From contig NZ_CP102734.1 in assembly GCF_024722375.1 (NCBI RefSeq), positions 319,346 to 383,345 of the forward strand: a stretch of 64,000 nt of DNA. Direction: 5' to 3'. Positions 21,160 to 34,500 of this stretch are shown piece after piece; the first letter of the stretch is position 1, and each line of letters opens with the position of its first letter. Both the position numbers and the translations under genes were made by a program. The notes below the pieces were generated by a model. That model had not been told where the DNA came from. It did not search any database and was given only the letters and a program-made list of their open reading frames with translations. The DNA is from Mycoplasma iguanae. GTDB lineage: Bacteria; Bacillota_I; Bacilli_A; Mycoplasmatales; Metamycoplasmataceae.

Positions 21160-23013
21160 TTATTTGATAATTTTTGAAATGGCAGTTTTTAAACTTTCGT
21201 AATTTAAGCCGATTTTAGCATAAACTAAATCACCAGGAGCTGAATAACCAAATCCGTCATGGCCGATGTTAAATTTAGCAAATTTAGCTCAACCAAAAGT
21301 TGTGGCTGCTTCAATTGAAATAGCTTTTTGGATATCTCAAAAAATTTCTTGTTTGAAATCAAAGTTTGACATTGAGATTACATTTAAGTCAAATTCTTCA
21401 GCTAATTTTACTGCATTTGCCAATTCGCTACCAGTAGCAATTAATGTTCAAGGACTTTGTGATTCCTTAATTAGATAAGCACCCTTATGAAATTTAGTTT
21501 TTGAAGTGTTAGCAAGCGAAACGATGTTTTGACGAGTTAGGACAATTGCATGTGGTGTTTCTATTGATTGTAAGGCTAATTCATATGAAGCTAAAACTTC
21601 TTTTTCATCAGCTGGACGTAAAACTTTTAAATTAGGGATTGAACGAAGCATTGCTAATTGTTCAATTGGTTCATGAGTTGGACCATCCTCACCTACAAAA
21701 ACCGAATCATGAGTAAAAATGTAAGTTACTGGTAATTTCATTAAAGCTGCTAGACGCATTGCAGCTTTTAGATAATCAGAAAAAACAAAGAAAGTTGAAA
21801 CAAAGGGTCTAAAATTTGAGTGTAATGCTAAACCATTGGCGATGCAACCCATTGCAAATTCACGTACACCAAATAGTAAATTTCTTCCTTTTGGGTTTTG
21901 AGCTGAAAAATCACCATCAGCTCCCCCAGCTTTAGTTGAAGCTACTAAATCAGCTGATCCCCCAATTCAATTAGGTAAAATATCGTTTAAATATTTAATC
22001 ACTGTACCAGAAGAATTTCTGGTTGCATCATTTTGTTTTAGTTCTAAATCTAATGAAATATTTGTTGATGTAGTTAAAAATTTTTCTAATGCTGGAGAAG
22101 CTTTTCAAGCATCAAAAGCTTGTGCACCACGAGCAAAAATTGTTTCTTGATATAATTTTTCTACTTCTGCTGGAACTTCAAAATCACCATAAGTTCAATT
22201 TAAATTTGTTTTTAAAATTTCAAAGTCTTTACCTAAAGGAGCGCCGTGAACATCTGAAGTTCCGGCTTTTGGAGCACCAGCTCCAATAACTGTTTTTACT
22301 TCAATAAATGTTGGTTTGGTTGATGCTTTAGCTTCAATAATTGCTGCATCAATTTTATCAACAGTTGCTTCATCAACAAAAATATAGTTAAATCCAAAAG
22401 CTTCCATTTTTTGTTTATGATTGATTGAATCTACTTTATTTACGGGTGTATCTAATTGAATGTCATTTGAATCATGAATTAAAATGTATTTATTTAACTT
22501 TAGATGTCCGATTAAAGCAAGTGCTTCAAAAGCTACACCTTCTTGTAAATCACCATCTCCACAAAGTACATAAGTATAATGAGATAATTCAGGATATAGT
22601 GAATTTAGATGTTTTTCAGCAATTGCTAAACCAGCAGCTGTTGCTATTCCTTGCCCTAATGGCCCAGTAGTTGCTTCAACTCCTTTTGTGTGTCCAAATT
22701 CAGGATGTCCAGGTGTTTTTGAATCTAATTGACGAAATTGTTCTAAATCGGTTTGTGAAATTAATCCTAGTAATCTTAGTGCTGAATATAATAAAGCAGA
22801 ACCGTGTCCTGCAGAAAGGATAAATCTATCGCGATTTACTCATGTTGGATTTTTAGGATCAAAAACTAAGTGTTTAGTAAAAAGGGTATGAATAATAGGA
22901 GCAGCACCCAATACAATTCCTGGATGCCCTGAATTTGCTTTATTAACGGCAGCAATTCCATTAATTGAAAGAGTATTGATTGCTAAAGTATTTAAATCGT
23001 TGTTGTATGACAT
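21160..23013 (-). CDS. tkt: Transketolase
   Basis: Transfers two-carbon ketol units in the non-oxidative pentose phosphate pathway, using thiamine diphosphate. The 617-residue protein has NSGHPGIVLGAAP near residue 27, the ThDP/Mg2+ motif GDGDLQEGVAFEAL, and in the middle domain LLFGVREFAMGCIANG, FTHDSVFVGEDGPTHEP and LRPADEKEV. The C-terminal domain is complete. The start overlaps the stop of the upstream small gene by one base. It ends at a strong terminator. Confidence 0.96.
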
Positions 23014-23315
23014 TAAAATCTCCCTTGATAATTTATTTGAATATTTTTTGGAGCAACACCAATTAAGTTTTTCATATCCTCATTGATGCTTGTAGTTAAA
23101 TGATTAATTATCTCAATGATATCTAAATCAATTTTAATCTTTATATTGATGAAAATTTCAACATTGGTATTTTGTTCTACAAAGCTAACTATCGGTTCAT
23201 CAATTAGTTCAATTTCTTTTTTTGCATTTAAAGAGTTATTAATAACTTGAACAAAAACATTTTGGTGGATGTTATAACTTTTGTTTAATCCATAATTTAA
23301 TAAAATGTATTGCAT
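23013..23315 (-). CDS. Small Asp23/Gls24-like protein
   Basis: A 100-residue acidic protein with alternating beta-rich segments and the pattern NVEIFINIKIKIDLDIIEII...MKNLIGVAPKNIQINYQGRF. This resembles the Asp23/Gls24 (DUF322) envelope-stress family, where a hydrophobic beta strand is followed by a helix and a V-N-V-type end. Similarity is by eye only. It lies four bases after efp and overlaps tkt by one base, so it is expressed with both. Function in mycoplasmas is unknown. Confidence 0.6.
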   Translation of the reverse strand: MQYILLNYGLNKSYNIHQNVFVQVINNSLNAKKEIELIDEPIVSFVEQNTNVEIFINIKIKIDLDIIEIINHLTTSINEDMKNLIGVAPKNIQINYQGRF

Positions 23316-23319
23316 AGAT

Positions 23320-23883
23320 TTACTTGGTAGCTCTTCCTACATATTTTCCGGTTTCAGTTGATACAATAATTTTTTCTCCTTCTTTAATAAAAAGCGGAGC
23401 ATCCATTTCAAATCCTGTTTCTAAAGTAATTTTTTTCTGAGGATTAGAAGTTGAATTACCTTTAACAGCATCTGGTGCAACTGTAACATTCAACTCCATA
23501 TTAATTGGTAATTCGATATCTAAAATTTCATCTTCAAATTTTCTTACCGAAAGTTTTTGTCCTTCAATTAAAAAATTCTTTTCTCACTCAACTTTGCTAT
23601 TTTCAATTGTAACTTGTTCATATGTATTTTCATCCATTAATACAATTGCATTTCCGTCATCATATAAGTAGTTCATTCCCACTTTTTCAATATGAGCTTT
23701 TTCGACTTTTTCTCCACCTGTATAAGATTTTAATGTAATTGCTCCAGTTCTCAAATTCTTAACTTTTGCTTTTACTGTTGCTTGTCCACGCCCCTGTTTT
23801 GAATGTTGTGATTCAAGAACAATAAAAATTCCATTATCTTCTTGAAAAGTAATTCCTGGCTTAAATTCATTGACATTAATCAT
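23320..23883 (-). CDS. efp: Elongation factor P
   Basis: Relieves ribosome stalling at polyproline. The 187-residue protein has the three beta-barrel domains. The loop that carries the modified lysine in most bacteria (PGKGQ) reads QGRGQ here, so position 32 is Arg, not Lys. Later motifs KVKNLRTGAITLKSY and the C-terminal LETGFEMDAPLFIKEGEKI and STETGKYVGRA are standard. GGAGAATTT precedes the ATG. First gene of efp-Asp23-like-tkt. Confidence 0.95.
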
Positions 23884-23940
23884 AAATTCTCCTTTGTATT
23901 TAACTGTTTTAAAAATTAATTGTAATTATAATATAAATAA

Positions 23941-24645
23941 TTAGTAGCTGGTTTTTTTCCGGTATTTTTTCCGTAAAAGAACTCAAACTACAAGCTGAAA
24001 TATAAAAATACAAAGGCTAATACCAAAAACAAAAAATAAGAAATTATAAAAGAACATTTGTGGTAAAACTTTAATAATTTCATCTTTATCAGGGTCAAAA
24101 TATCAATAATCATTATTAAAAAAAACTTTGTGAAATCAGATAAATAATTTATCTGCATCAATTGCGAAAGCAATAATAATGATTAATATTAAAATTAATG
24201 CTGTTAAAAAGCTTCAAATTAAAAAATTAAATTGTTTTTTTCAAATAGCAAAAGACAAAACAGGGATAAAAATTAAAGATGTAGCAATTAAAATAGCAGT
24301 AATAATATTTAAAATATGTTTTACATCTTCAAAATGGATTATCCCAGTTGCAGAGATTTTGTATGTAGGAAATTGTAAACTTGCTGAATTTGTAAAAGTT
24401 AAATAATTAATTAATGCAACATAATTGCTATAAGCTTCATCAATGTCTATGTTTTGATCTATATGTTTTATATTAAAAGGAGCAAGAAAAAACTGTTTGA
24501 TATTTAAAAGTATAATTAAAGGTGAGAAAAGAGCAATTCAAATCACACAAAAAATTAAAATGATTTGAATTGCTAAAGAAAATATTTTATGATTAAAAAA
24601 CTTTTTGGTTTTTTCTTTGTTCAAAAAAAATATTGTTTTTGGCAT
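23941..24645 (-). CDS. TIGR01906/DUF1461 family integral membrane protein
   Basis: The 234-residue protein is seen only when TGA is read as Trp. It has four to five membrane segments and the diagnostic DUF1461 patterns: HFEDVKHILN near residue 103, then LFIWFHKVFFNNDYWYFDP and DEIIKVLPQMFF before the last segment. The family has no assigned biochemical role. It follows the SPFH gene by 14 bases, so it belongs to the nfeD-SPFH membrane block. The C-terminus is basic. Confidence 0.85.
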
Positions 24646-24659
24646 AAATAAGAGAAATT

Positions 24660-25583
24660 TTATTTTTTCTTTTTAATATCAATTCCTGCAATTTCTCCAA
24701 AAGTAGCCATAGTTGAAGCTACATCTGTAAGGTTTGGCGGAATGATAATTTTGGTGGCTTGTCCATCAGCTATTTTTTCTAATTGTTCTAAAGATTTTCA
24801 AGTTAAAACTTCTTTATTTAAATTAGCTTCTAACAGTAAACTAATAGCTTTTTTCTGTCCTTCGGCTTCTAAAATTAGTGATTCTTTAACTCCTTGAGCT
24901 TTCAGAATAGCTGATTGTCTTTGTCCTTCAGCTTTAAGAATTGAAGATTGTTTTAATCCTTCTGCCTCTAAAACTGCCGATTGTCTTTGTCCTTCGGCTT
25001 CTAAAATAGAAGCTCTTTTTTCTCTTTCTGCACGCATTTGTTTTTCCATGGCAGTTTGAATTTCTTTAGGAGGTAAAATATTTTTTAGTTCTACTCGATT
25101 TACTTTAATACCTCAGCTATCACTGGCTGAATCTAAAATATCAGCTAATTTAGTATTGATTGTATCTCTTGAAGTTAAAGTTTCATCTAATTCCAATTCC
25201 CCAAGTAAGTTACGTAATGTTGTAGCAGATAAATTTTCAATCGCTTTTTTGGGATTTTCTGCTCCATATGTAAATAACTTAGGATCTGTAATTTGTAGAT
25301 AAACTACTGTATCCACTTTGATTGTGGCATTATCTTTAGTGATGACATCTTGTGCATCAAAGTCTAAAACTTTTTCTTTAAAATTATCTTTTTTAATTGT
25401 TCTATCAATAAATGGCACAATGAAATTAAGTCCATTTTTTAAAGTTTTATGATATTTTCCTAGTCTTTCAATTACTATAAAATAAGATTGTGGCACAATT
25501 TTAATTCCTTTAATAATAAGTACTAATAAAAATAAAGTTATTAAAATTGCAACAACAATTACTACTATTAAGCTTGTTTCCAT
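24660..25583 (-). CDS. SPFH/band 7 (stomatin/paraslipin, QmcA-like) membrane protein
   Basis: Membrane-scaffold protein of the stomatin class. Of its 307 residues, 5-28 form the membrane anchor. The band 7 domain follows, with YFIVIERLGKYHKTL, GLNFIVPFIDR, LDFDAQDVITKDNATIKVDTV and LRNLLGELELDETLTSRD. Residues about 188-245 are a run of 11-residue units (for example QRQSAVLEAEG and LKQSSILKAEG) that make a long charged helix. Downstream of an NfeD homologue, the usual partner. AAGGAGAC precedes the ATG. Confidence 0.92.
24851..25022 (-). repeat. 33-bp coding repeats in the SPFH gene
   Basis: Five to six degenerate 33-bp units encode the 11-residue repeats of the SPFH coiled helix. They keep the frame, so gain or loss of units would change helix length without frameshift. 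Confidence 0.7.
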
Positions 25584-25596
25584 TAAGTCTCCTTTG

Positions 25597-26088
25597 TTAT
25601 TTTTGAGCTTTTTTTACAAAAAAGGTATTACCTTCAATTTTAGTAATAATCACTAAACTGCCTTTTTCAATAATTCCTTCTTTTTTATCAGATAAGACAC
25701 GAAATACCTTATCTTGTATTTTTAATTTTCCATATTTTAAATCTGGAGCATGAATTTCTGTAGATGTTTCTATTAGTTGAAATTCTTGTCCGATATAATC
25801 TTCAATTGAACCAATAAATTTAGAGGATTTTGAATTTATTATTTTTTTTAATATTTTATAAAATATGAAATATCCTGCAGTTCAGAATATTAATACTACT
25901 AAAAATTGAATTGCAATTGTTCAATTTTTTTCTCCTCAAACTAAAGCAATAATAATTGTTGGAATAATTGCAACAGCACCAATCCCGCTGAAGATGCCGG
26001 TGGTAAAAATTTCAGTTAAAATTAAGCACAAAAAAATAAAAGATCAGATAGTTACAAATATTCATTTTACTATTTCAGGTCCTGTCAT
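25597..26088 (-). CDS. NfeD-like membrane protein
   Basis: The 163-residue protein has three to four N-terminal membrane segments (residues about 8-90, including ILTEIFTTGIFSGIGAVAIIP) and a soluble OB-fold-like C-terminal domain (IGSIEDYIGQEF to the end). This is the short NfeD1b architecture that pairs with SPFH proteins. ATG at 26088 is five bases after AAGGA and is preferred over 26094. It is directly upstream of the SPFH gene (13-base gap), which supports the assignment. Confidence 0.85.
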
Positions 26089-26189
26089 TTTCATCCTTAA
26101 TTTTAATTAAAAATATCTTAATAAAATTATAACATGTTAAAAATTTTGCTATGTAGTAAATACTCATTTAAAATTAAAAAAAATTATCG

Positions 26190-27338
<1,149 letters not shown>

Positions 27339-27367
27339 TTACATTTATATAGTGAAAGGAGGAAGAA

Positions 27368-27649
27368 ATGGAACTCAAAAATTTTACTAAGTTAGATAAA
27401 GTTGCAAAACAGGAAATTGCAGCAGCAGGTTTTGGTCTTATTTTTGCATCAATAATTTCAGCTTTGCCAGTAATTGTTTCAGCAATTTCTAGTTTAGCAG
27501 GATCTTTTCGTATCATGAGTAGTGATTCAGGTGAGATTAAATCAAAAGATGGTACTGTACAAAAATGAGACAAAAGCAACACAAATGAAACTAGATCAAA
27601 TGTTAGATCTGGTGCATCTACTGTCTTACCTACTTACTTCATTTATTAG
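27368..27649 (+). CDS. Small secreted or membrane-active peptide with a bacteriocin-leader-like N-terminus
   Basis: A 93-residue protein with an unusually strong Shine-Dalgarno sequence (AAAGGAGGAAG). The N-terminus, MELKNFTKLDKVAKQEIAAAG, resembles double-glycine leaders of class II bacteriocins (L-x2-F-x2-L ... E-I ... G), though AAAG replaces GG. A Gly/Ala/Ser-rich hydrophobic segment follows (residues about 22-46), then a polar tail with one TGA-encoded Trp. It is the only plus-strand gene between 9.3 and 36.5 kb and faces an ABC exporter gene convergently. No family was recognised; the bacteriocin reading is inference. Confidence 0.65.
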
Positions 27650-27657
27650 AAGTATAT

Positions 27658-27690
27658 AAAAACAAAATAGATTTTTACTATTTTGTTTTT
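27658..27690. terminator. Bidirectional terminator between the small peptide gene and the ABC ATPase gene
   Basis: A perfect 13-bp stem (27658-27670 with 27678-27690; AAAAACAAAATAG arm) lies between two convergent stop codons and has T runs in both directions. Confidence 0.85.
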
Positions 27691-27693
27691 ATT

Positions 27694-28557
27694 TTAAAGC
27701 TGAAGTGGATTTTTATTAATTTCTACTTTTTTAATATGACCATTTTCAATGTAAATTACTTTATCAGCAATTTGAGCAATATGGGGATCATGTGACACCA
27801 TAACAACTGTAGTTTTATATTTACGATTAATTTCTTGTAATAATTTTAAAACAATTTTTGATGTAGCTTCATCTAAAGCACCTGTGGGCTCATCGGCAAA
27901 AATGATATCTGAATTTTTAATTAAAGCACGCAAAATAGAAATTCTTTGTTGTTGTCCTCCAGACATTTGCGAAGGATATTTATCTTTAATGGCTTCAATT
28001 TCAAAATCTTTAAATAGTTGATCAATATCCAAAATTTTTGATTTATCTTTTTGAAGATATGAACCTGTTAAAACATTGTCATAACCTGTTAAATTTTGTA
28101 ACAAATTGTAACTTTGGAAAATAAAACTTACATGTTTTCTTCTAAATAAAGTTAATTTACTATCAGAAAGACAGCTTAAATTATTATTAGCTACAATAAT
28201 ATGTCCTTTAGAAACACGATCAAGACCTGAAATCAAGTTTAAAAGGGTAGATTTACCACTACCTGATTTACCATATAAAATAGCTAATTCACCTTCTTTA
28301 ATTTCAAGATTAATTTCTTTTAGAACTAAAGTTGAAACTGATCCAGAAAGATAATATTTTTTAACATCGCGCACTTCAATGATATTGCCTGGACTATTTT
28401 TCAAACTACAAACTTCTTTATTTTTAATATAGCTTTTATCTTTTTTTCTAATTTCACGAAGTTCTTTTTTAGTCATTTCTTTAGCATTAGAACTAATTAC
28501 TTGTTGAGTTTGATGATTTTCTGGTTGCTTGTTTTTATTAGAAAGTTTTTTAAACAT
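27694..28557 (-). CDS. ABC transporter ATP-binding protein (LolD/MacB type)
   Basis: ATPase partner of the giant FtsX permease encoded just upstream. The 287-residue protein has a basic N-terminal extension of about 65 residues. Then come VRDVKKYYLSG, Walker A GKSGSGKST, Q-loop FIFQSYNLLQNLTGYDNV, signature QMSGGQQQRISILRAL, Walker B IIFADEPTGALD and the H-loop MVSHDP, all typical of the MacB/LolD class. Its Shine-Dalgarno sequence lies in the last codons of the permease gene; stop and start are one base apart. Substrate unknown. Confidence 0.93.
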   Translation of the reverse strand: MFKKLSNKNKQPENHQTQQVISSNAKEMTKKELREIRKKDKSYIKNKEVCSLKNSPGNIIEVRDVKKYYLSGSVSTLVLKEINLEIKEGELAILYGKSGSGKSTLLNLISGLDRVSKGHIIVANNNLSCLSDSKLTLFRRKHVSFIFQSYNLLQNLTGYDNVLTGSYLQKDKSKILDIDQLFKDFEIEAIKDKYPSQMSGGQQQRISILRALIKNSDIIFADEPTGALDEATSKIVLKLLQEINRKYKTTVVMVSHDPHIAQIADKVIYIENGHIKKVEINKNPLQL

Positions 28558-28558
28558 A

Positions 28559-31500
28559 TTATTTTCCTTTTAGTAAATGAACTGCTTTAATTTTATTTAG
28601 TGAAATTCATGAAAATACCGAAGTTAATGTAAATAATGTAAATGTTGTAGCAATTGAAATAAGCACATGTCATCATTTTACAACTAGAGGAATTACAATT
28701 GCAGATGATGATATTAAGAAGCTATTAAATAATGCAATAAATCCAATAACAATTGGTATTGCAATTATCGTTGCAACAATAATAACGGGTACATAAATGG
28801 TAAAGAATAAAATAATTTTTTCTCTAGTTGTATAACCTAAAATTGCAAAAATTGCAATATTACGTTCATTTTCGGCGATGATAATTGATGAAACTAAAAT
28901 TAGAATTACAATCGAAATTATAAAGAAGATAATAATCAATGCAGTAGATATTGAGTTAATTGTTGTGGAAATATTTTGAATAAATCCAATTTCAATATCT
29001 TTTGAAGCGATGTCAGTAGAAATAGGAACATAGTTGTTAGTTCCATAAACTTCCATGAATTTATCTAAAGCATTTCTAATGATTGTGGCATTATTAATTG
29101 CGTAATTAGGATCTTGCATTGTCTCTGAACTTAAATCAATGTTTTGTGATTGCTCACCTATAAATGATTTAATTTGATCGATGGTTAAACCACTTTGCAT
29201 TAATAAGCCATTTTCACCGTAAATCTCTTTGAAGTATTGAAGATTTTGTGCTGCCGTATTTAGTGATGAATCAAAAGTTTCACTTACCATTCAGTTCCCG
29301 GAAGGTGAATAAATTCCAATACTATCTAGCAATTGAGTAGGAACTATATCATTTGAAAGAATACCATTAAATTGTTGGCTGGTTGCAAATTCATTTAGAC
29401 CTGTAATTTTATTAATTACTTCTTGAGTTGAACTAAATTCCTCATTTAGGTAGGATGCATTAATTGCTAGAACTTTAAAGGTTACTCAATATTCTTTTTT
29501 AGGACTTGTAAATTGATCAATGAAACGATTTACATTATTTGTAACTTTAAATTTAACAATTGAATCTTTACCTAAATTATGACGTTTAGCAGCAACACTA
29601 TTAATAATTAATGGATAAACATCATCATTGATTTCATATGAATTTAATATATGAGATAAATTATTATCTGATTCATCATATAAGCTGACAAATTTACTTT
29701 CTTTGCTATATCCATTAATAATAATCTTTTGATTATTTAAATCACCTGAAGCATATGAATATTTTTCATTTGTTTCACTATTAAATAGTAATCCACCAAA
29801 AGAAATATAAAAATCATTTTTTTCAATTTTATTATATGCATCAATTATAAATTTTCTGTATTCATCACGGTGATTTGAAGTAGTAATTAATTCTCTTGCA
29901 TATTGATCAGTTTGTAAATCATATCTCATGTAGACAAAACGATCATTTGCTTCTTCAAATTTAAAATAATCAATTTTTTTACCATTGTCTTCAACGAATT
30001 CTTGACCATTTTCAATTTTAATATTTTGAGTTTTCTCAATTAAATTTGTTAACTCATTAGCCTTTTCTAAAACCCGTGCTTTTTGAGAATCAGGCATTGA
30101 ATTTAAAACAAGTTCTCATGGATCTACTGAAATTCCACCTTTATTAATCAAAATACTTAATGAAGGTTTTGTAATTACTACTGGATTTAGTGTTCCATTT
30201 GCTAATGTTTTTGGCACATTTGCAGTTTGTACAATTGCAGCACCTGGTTTAAAGTAATTATATCTGTATGTCTGAGATTCAAACGTTTCACCTAAAGGAA
30301 CATACAAACTATCTACTAAATCAGCTTTATTATAAATTGAATAAGCACCACCTTCTTTGGTTGGTGAATATAAATTCATTTTATATTTATAGTTTCTATG
30401 AGCATAAGTTTTATTCACTGCTCTTTCTAATACACCATTTGATGAAGTACTAAAAATCATTGCAAATGATGTTAAAGTTGTTGAAATTAACAATGAAAAT
30501 AATTTTCAGAATGAGTTAATTCCTAAAGCAGCAATAAATTTAGTTTTAATTCCACTTTTTTTGAATGGACGAGCCATAGCTCTAGAAATATTCCCGACAT
30601 TAACATCAACAATACCAGACATTAAATTAATTGGTTTTTGACGTAGTGCAAATAATGTGGTTCCAATAATAACTAGAGACATTAATATAAAAGGAACCAA
30701 AATTGTTAATAACATTACCCATCAAACAAAAGGAGAAGGACTGATCGGTAAAGTTCAGTACGTGCTAAATGCATTTATTAAAAAGCTTTGAACTAAAATA
30801 CCAGAAATATATCCAATTGAGGAACCTATTATAGTTGGGATGATAGAAAAGATTGTAAATGATAAAGCAATTTCTGATGATTTATAACCCTGTGCTCTTA
30901 AAATGCCTAAAACTTTGTTTCTTGTAGAAATGTATCTTTGAATAACAAATAATAAAGTTAATGAAACTAAAATCGCTAGCAATAATACAATTCAGAAGTT
31001 GAATTTATTAATCGAATAAATAAATCCATCCATTACAGAAACACGTAGTGATCTTTCTGGATTAAGCGGATCTAGTTGATTAACTGTAAAGGCTTTTTTC
31101 ACTTGAGTTGATGAAAAATTTTCTGAAATATATTCATTTATTTCATCAACAAATTGTTCTGATTTTTCAGAATCTTGCATTTTTACAAGCGCATATTCTT
31201 TGACTGCACTAGATCTAAATGATGATTTTATTCTGTCAAACCCTTGTTTGTTAACAAAAACCATTGCTTGATCAGCTGTATTTACTTGTATATTAATTTC
31301 ATCAATAACAGGATAAATATAATCGATTACAGAGTCAAATCCAACAATTAAATATTTTACTCCTGCAACATTTAAAACATATTTTTCATCTAATGTTTCA
31401 ATTAAATTTTCTGTAGCAATTGAATGTGATGGAATTTCTCCTGTGTAAATTTCTTTACCATTTTGTGTTGCATAGGCTTCAGAAATTTTTGCTACATAAG

Positions 31501-34500
31501 CACGATTATCGTTAATGACTACTAATCTTGTTTGATAAGCTTTAGTTAAGATTGAATAAATACCACCAAAAATAAGTGCATTTAAATCTAAATCAAATAC
31601 TGTAACATTAGAATTATCTTCATTTTTTAAGTAAAGATTTTCAATTCACTTTAATCAACTTACATTGAACACTAAATCTTGTTCTTCATTATCATTGAAT
31701 TGATTAACTTTATCAAAATATTGGCGATTATCATTTTTTTCTAAAATATCGACAATATCATTTAAAGGAATTTTAGAGAAATTGTATATTCTATCTCTGA
31801 TGATATAAGCTAAATTACCTGAACCTTCAATAGTTTTATTATTAGGGTTTGTTGTTATTCATAAAGCAACTTCGGGGAAAGCTCCTGTTAAATAAGTTGA
31901 AGCTAAAATTTTGGGCAATCCTAAAATTTCTAAGAATGTAGTTGAACTGGCAGCAGATTTGGCCATGTTATAAAGAATTTCTAACTCTTTATCATTAAAA
32001 GATGTTTGTGCATTTGTTGTAAATGCAAGTTCTCATACTGCTTTAGTGGTTTCTCTAAATCCATTATTATTTTTTACACCAGATGCAATTAAAGATAATA
32101 AATAAGTTAATTCTTCTTTATTATTAATTATTCATGTCTTAATATTATCATCTAATGCATTATTATTAAATAATGCATTTATTTGGGCTAACTTAAATTG
32201 TTGTTCATTATTAATAATTTGTGCTTCCCAAACTTTTTCAGCTGTTTCCTTTGCAAATACTTGACCAACTGTAACCTGTAAATCTTCAATTGATGAATTA
32301 TCTAATAGATTTTGAGTATACATTTTGGTTAGCAAATTTTTGTTATTCAAAATGTTAAATATTTCAGTATTATCATTGACTAAATTCAACAATTCATTAA
32401 ATATGATATTCAATCTTTGTCTTGATAAATGTCTATTTTCATATGCCATTTTTCATAAAATAGCGTATATTCCGATTGCTTCTGAAGTGGGTTTATCAAC
32501 CGAATTACTATTTTGCAATAATGAACTAGAAACTTTCTTAACAATATTTAAAATGGAATTTTCACCATTACCAATTGATCTATTATTAAATTCTAATAAT
32601 AGATCTCCTATTGTTTTATTTCTGCCTTCGTTAATGTTTAATGAAAGTGTTCATTGTGAAGGATCTGGATTTAAATTATTTAAATATGCAAAGGGATTAA
32701 TTTTCTGATATAGTGTTTCAAAATTATTAATAAAATCTTGAATATATGTCCTGTTATTTAATTCTTCATTAGTAATTGATGGTAAATAACTTTTAATAAA
32801 TTCTAAATCTTCTATAGTTAAAATTTCTTCATCTTCAAATCTTTGTTTTAAAGATGCAAAACGTAACATAAAATGAACCGGATGACCTTTAGATAAAGAA
32901 TTGAATAGATTTAAAGCGTTAATATCGATTTTTTCATTATCATTTGCAGGAGAAATAAGAATAAAGTTGTTAATAACTTTTCCAGATAAATTAAATGTAG
33001 TAATTAATGTTTCTTTAATTTCGTTTAATCTTTCAGGGTTATCACCACCTGTAACAGCTTTAATTAAAATAGCTAAATATTTACTTTCTTTAATTAAATT
33101 TGCTGTAAAAGTAACACTTTTTGTTAGTCCTGATTCAAATGTTTTTAAATTTTCAAATTGGTATGATTCAACACTATTTTGCAGATTTTTAGCGAAATAA
33201 TTAAAATCTAACAAGTCAACTATTTTTTTTAATCCCTCAGGAATGTTAGAATAAGGAACTGAGTTATTTGGGCTATTTAATTTTCTGAAAAAATCTTTTA
33301 GATTTTGTTTAATAGCTTCACTTTGGCCTTCACTTAACGAATTATATAAAGAAACAGGATTTGCAGGATTTAACATTGCATTAAAGTCAATTGAATCAAT
33401 GATAGTTTTTATTCCGTTTTTAAAAGTGTCATAGTTAATACTGTTAAAAAACTGAATTAAGATATCAGAAGTTGAAATATAATAGTAATTTCCTTTTTCG
33501 TCTTGTAAATTTCACTTAGTTTGATATCAATCATTAATATTTTTAAAGAAATTAAATGCATTGAATGATTCTAATATTTCAATTAATCCATCAAGGGTTT
33601 TCCCTGGGTTACTAAAATATTCTACTAAATTATCACTTGAAAAAGTCTCACCTAAAATATTTGCTAAATCAAAATTAAAAATATTTTTAATTAATTTGAA
33701 AACTGTTCTTAATTGTTCAGAAAAATAAGCTTTTTTTTCATCTTCTGTTCTTAGATTATTTTCTTCGTCATATTCGATTTTCTTTTTAATATTAGCTAAT
33801 AATTTTGTAAAAATATTTTTCACAAAATCTTGCCCATATTCAATATTAGCTAAATTTAAGCCTTCAAAAATAATTTTTTGAATTGTTGAAGGAATAAATT
33901 TACCTTGATTGAAAACTGCCTGAAAATTATTATTTTCCATTGCAATTCTAATAGAATCTAGTAATTTTGTAATGTCTTCTTCTGAGAAAAAATTTTCTTT
34001 AACAATTGATGAATTTACAAAGAAATTTTTTACATTTTTAAATAATTCTTCTAAAGAGTTATTTTCTTCAACATCACGAATAATTGAAGCTTTAGGAAGA
34101 TAATACTCTAGAGGTAAATAAAAGATATTTTGATTATTTGAATCTTGTTCTAATCAACTTTCTTGAATTTTGCCATCCAAAGTAATGTTATTTTTAATTA
34201 TTCAATCATTTAATTCTTCTAAAGTTATTCATTCCTTACCATTTAAATCATAAAATTCTCAATTATCAATAACTGAATTATCTGGTCTTTTTAAAAGTCT
34301 AAATTTATTTTCTTTCCCTGTAACTGCAAAATTATTAAATTGTGAAATAATAGATTTTAAAACAACAATTTGCGAATTTTTAATGGTTTGGGGAATTTTT
34401 GTTTGGCTGGTGTAATATGTGTAATCAACATATCTTATATTAGCTTTTAAGTAATTTTCATCAGAAATAAATCCTCTTGAAAACATTTCAATAATTTTCG

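Noticed and set aside
22425-22670. Plus-strand frame within tkt
   Set aside because: The minus strand encodes the ThDP motif GDGDLQEG here; the plus frame is Leu/His-rich shadow sequence.
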